Source: an uncultured Bacilli bacterium
GTDB taxonomy: Bacteria; Bacillota_I; Bacilli_A; RF39; UBA660
NCBI GenBank assembly: GCA_934183185.1
Contig: CAKPSO010000004.1
Span: 1 to 64,000, forward strand
Direction: 5' to 3'
DNA length: 64,000 nucleotides
Under the pieces are notes generated by a model that searched no databases, was not told where the DNA came from, and saw only the letters and a program-made list of their open reading frames with translations. Shown here in pieces: positions 62,748 through 64,000 of the stretch. Position numbers and translations under genes: made by a program. Position 1 is the stretch's first letter. The number at the start of each line of letters is the position of its first letter.

Positions 62748-63905
62748 ATCAAATTTTTCTTTATAAATTTTATCAACTTCAGCTTTGCTTTTAAGTGCTT
62801 TATTACGGAATTTTTCTCTATGCCATTTTAAATATTTTAATCTCTCGGGATTTAATAACTTCTTGTCCAATTTAAAATTACTAATCCAGTGTAATATATC
62901 ACTATCATGAATTTCATAGTCGTTAACTAATACATTTCCGTCATCATCAAATGAAATATCATATTTGTCAAAATATGCATCAACTTGTGATGATAGTAAA
63001 AGACCGTTATTGTAGTCGTATGCTTCATCGATTTTACCTTCATCCAAACAAACAACAGAATCTTTAATATGAGAATGAACAAGACCTTTATAAGGAGTTT
63101 TTTGGATATAGCAAATTTTCTTACCATACAATCTTATTGATTCATTATCCAAATCATTTTTATAGATTCCATATAAAATTGGATCTCGCTTTGTATCGAT
63201 TTCTACTTCATTAGGATCTATAAAGTGTATTCCCACATTTTTATCTGCTTTAATATTAGGCATTAAATTAAGAAATGTAAATAAATAACTAATTTGATTA
63301 TATTTATTTTCTTCAAAATTTATAATTTTTGAATATTGATATTGCTCTTCTAATTCTTCTTTTGTTAAATACCCTTTTGATATTTCTGAAATTCCAGGTG
63401 TAACCATTAGTGCTATTATATCATTTCTAGACAATTTCTTATCAGGATGGTATGCAAGTGTTTTTAATAAAAAATTAGTTTCCTTAATATTAGTTGAATC
63501 TGTGGTTGTAGATGAATTAAAACTTGAATTTTCATAAAAAATTTGTGAGAAGATACTTCTTTTTTCTTCTTGAACAGTAGTGTTTAAAAATTTTTTTGTT
63601 AAAGTATGGTATCCTTTAAAAAATGGTTTAATAAATCCAAGTTTTATAAACTGATTAATAGATTTTCTTATTGATGCATAATCACTTTTTGGATACATGC
63701 TATAAATTTGTTCTTGTAGTTCTTTGTAATATTCTTTTTGATATTCTTGATTTGTTAAGTCTTTATCGTCTATAAATTTAACAATTGTTTTTAAAGTATT
63801 GTTGAATCTTCTATCGTATATATCAGTATATTCAACAGTTAATTTCCAATATGAATCATATTGTTGATTTTCAATTTTCTTTTTTGGTTGAAAAACTTTA
63901 CTCAT
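62730..63905 (-). CDS. HNH-type type II restriction endonuclease (predicted)
   Basis: 391 aa. The C-terminal part has LVHSHIKDS (H277, H279), then DYNNGLLLSSQVDAYFDKYD and SFDDDGNVLV, the HNH_2-type pattern of restriction nucleases (H...N-N-G-L-L-L...D). The N-terminal region about 1-220 is helical and charged and probably recognises DNA. Convergent with two methyltransferases. The expected zinc cysteine pair is not evident (only isolated Cys at about 265 and 286). Specificity unknown. Could otherwise be a homing HNH protein, but linkage favours an R-M enzyme. Confidence 0.78.
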   Translation of the reverse strand: MSKVFQPKKKIENQQYDSYWKLTVEYTDIYDRRFNNTLKTIVKFIDDKDLTNQEYQKEYYKELQEQIYSMYPKSDYASIRKSINQFIKLGFIKPFFKGYHTLTKKFLNTTVQEEKRSIFSQIFYENSSFNSSTTTDSTNIKETNFLLKTLAYHPDKKLSRNDIIALMVTPGISEISKGYLTKEELEEQYQYSKIINFEENKYNQISYLFTFLNLMPNIKADKNVGIHFIDPNEVEIDTKRDPILYGIYKNDLDNESIRLYGKKICYIQKTPYKGLVHSHIKDSVVCLDEGKIDEAYDYNNGLLLSSQVDAYFDKYDISFDDDGNVLVNDYEIHDSDILHWISNFKLDKKLLNPERLKYLKWHREKFRNKALKSKAEVDKIYKEKFDKKTSD

Positions 63906-63925
63906 AATACTACACCTCTGTATTT

Positions 63926-63934
63926 ATTATAACA
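63926..63934 (-). promoter_or_regulatory. Extended -10 of the endonuclease gene
   Basis: On the minus strand TGT then TATAAT reads from 63934 to 63926, with AGAGGTG as the ribosome site between it and the ATG. No good -35 is seen. The sequence 63935-64000 to the end shows no gene. Confidence 0.5.
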
Positions 63935-64000
63935 TGTTTCTCCAAATTTTAATAAAATGCAATTATAAAAAATTAAATTTGTATATATAAAAATATCATT

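Noticed and set aside
1..64000. CRISPR array
   Set aside because: No regularly spaced direct repeats with unique spacers were seen.
1..64000. Mycoplasma-type code with TGA as Trp
   Set aside because: Several genes end at TGA in good positions (for example at 13299-13301 and 60724-60726) and Trp codons are TGG.

Overview
The window is chromosomal DNA from an AT-rich, low-GC Gram-positive bacterium. It uses the standard code (several genes end in TGA and tryptophan is TGG). Spo0A, a CwlD-like amidase, a SpoIID-like protein, a T-box ahead of tyrS, a CIRCE-controlled Hsp20 and the Bacillota S10-spc-alpha gene order point to a spore-forming or formerly spore-forming member of the Bacillota. Loss of rpmD (L30) from the spc operon and of map after adk fits a deep, probably host-associated lineage of Bacilli near the Mollicutes/Erysipelotrichia. 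The lineage is an inference from gene content; no rRNA gene is present.

Layout. (1) 1-4345: a complete diversity-generating retroelement (DGR). It has a secreted or surface target gene with a 3' variable repeat, a non-coding template repeat 356 bp downstream, a MutS-like accessory gene, an Avd-like gene and a DGR-type reverse transcriptase. All 16 differences between the two 142-bp repeats are at template adenines, the signature of adenine-directed mutagenic retrohoming. (2) 4384-11585: spo0A with a 0A box, an Rpn-family nuclease, a DUF4143 ATPase, gpmI, DNA polymerase IV and an HExxH protein. (3) 11664-24543: cell-envelope genes (a MurJ/SpoVB-type flippase, three FemABX-like transferases, a lipoprotein and small membrane proteins), trmB, and T-box-controlled tyrS followed by a membrane-anchored propeller-like protein. 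(4) 24638-38212: the ribosomal super-operon rpsJ to rplQ with secY, adk, infA and rpoA. (5) 38275-44109: a small unknown protein, an SDR, an ECF transporter module with unusual ATPase motifs, truA, a frameshifted pseudogene, then rplM-rpsI behind a hairpin leader. (6) 44140-55115: DUF1848, an ArsR-controlled metal-exporting P-type ATPase, a cold-shock protein, a LytTR regulator, Hsp20, a hydrolase, the sporulation-type wall enzymes, an Abi/HEPN protein and an HtrA protease. (7) 55277-64000: an accessory island that begins just after an amidase gene broken at codon 90. It holds a Hachiman-like nuclease/helicase pair, decayed genes, and a type II restriction-modification system with a controller-like XRE regulator, a C5 and an N6-adenine methyltransferase, and a convergent HNH endonuclease.

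The two systems most worth attention are the DGR, which probably diversifies a C-type-lectin/FGE-fold binding surface on an exported protein, and the defence island at the right edge.
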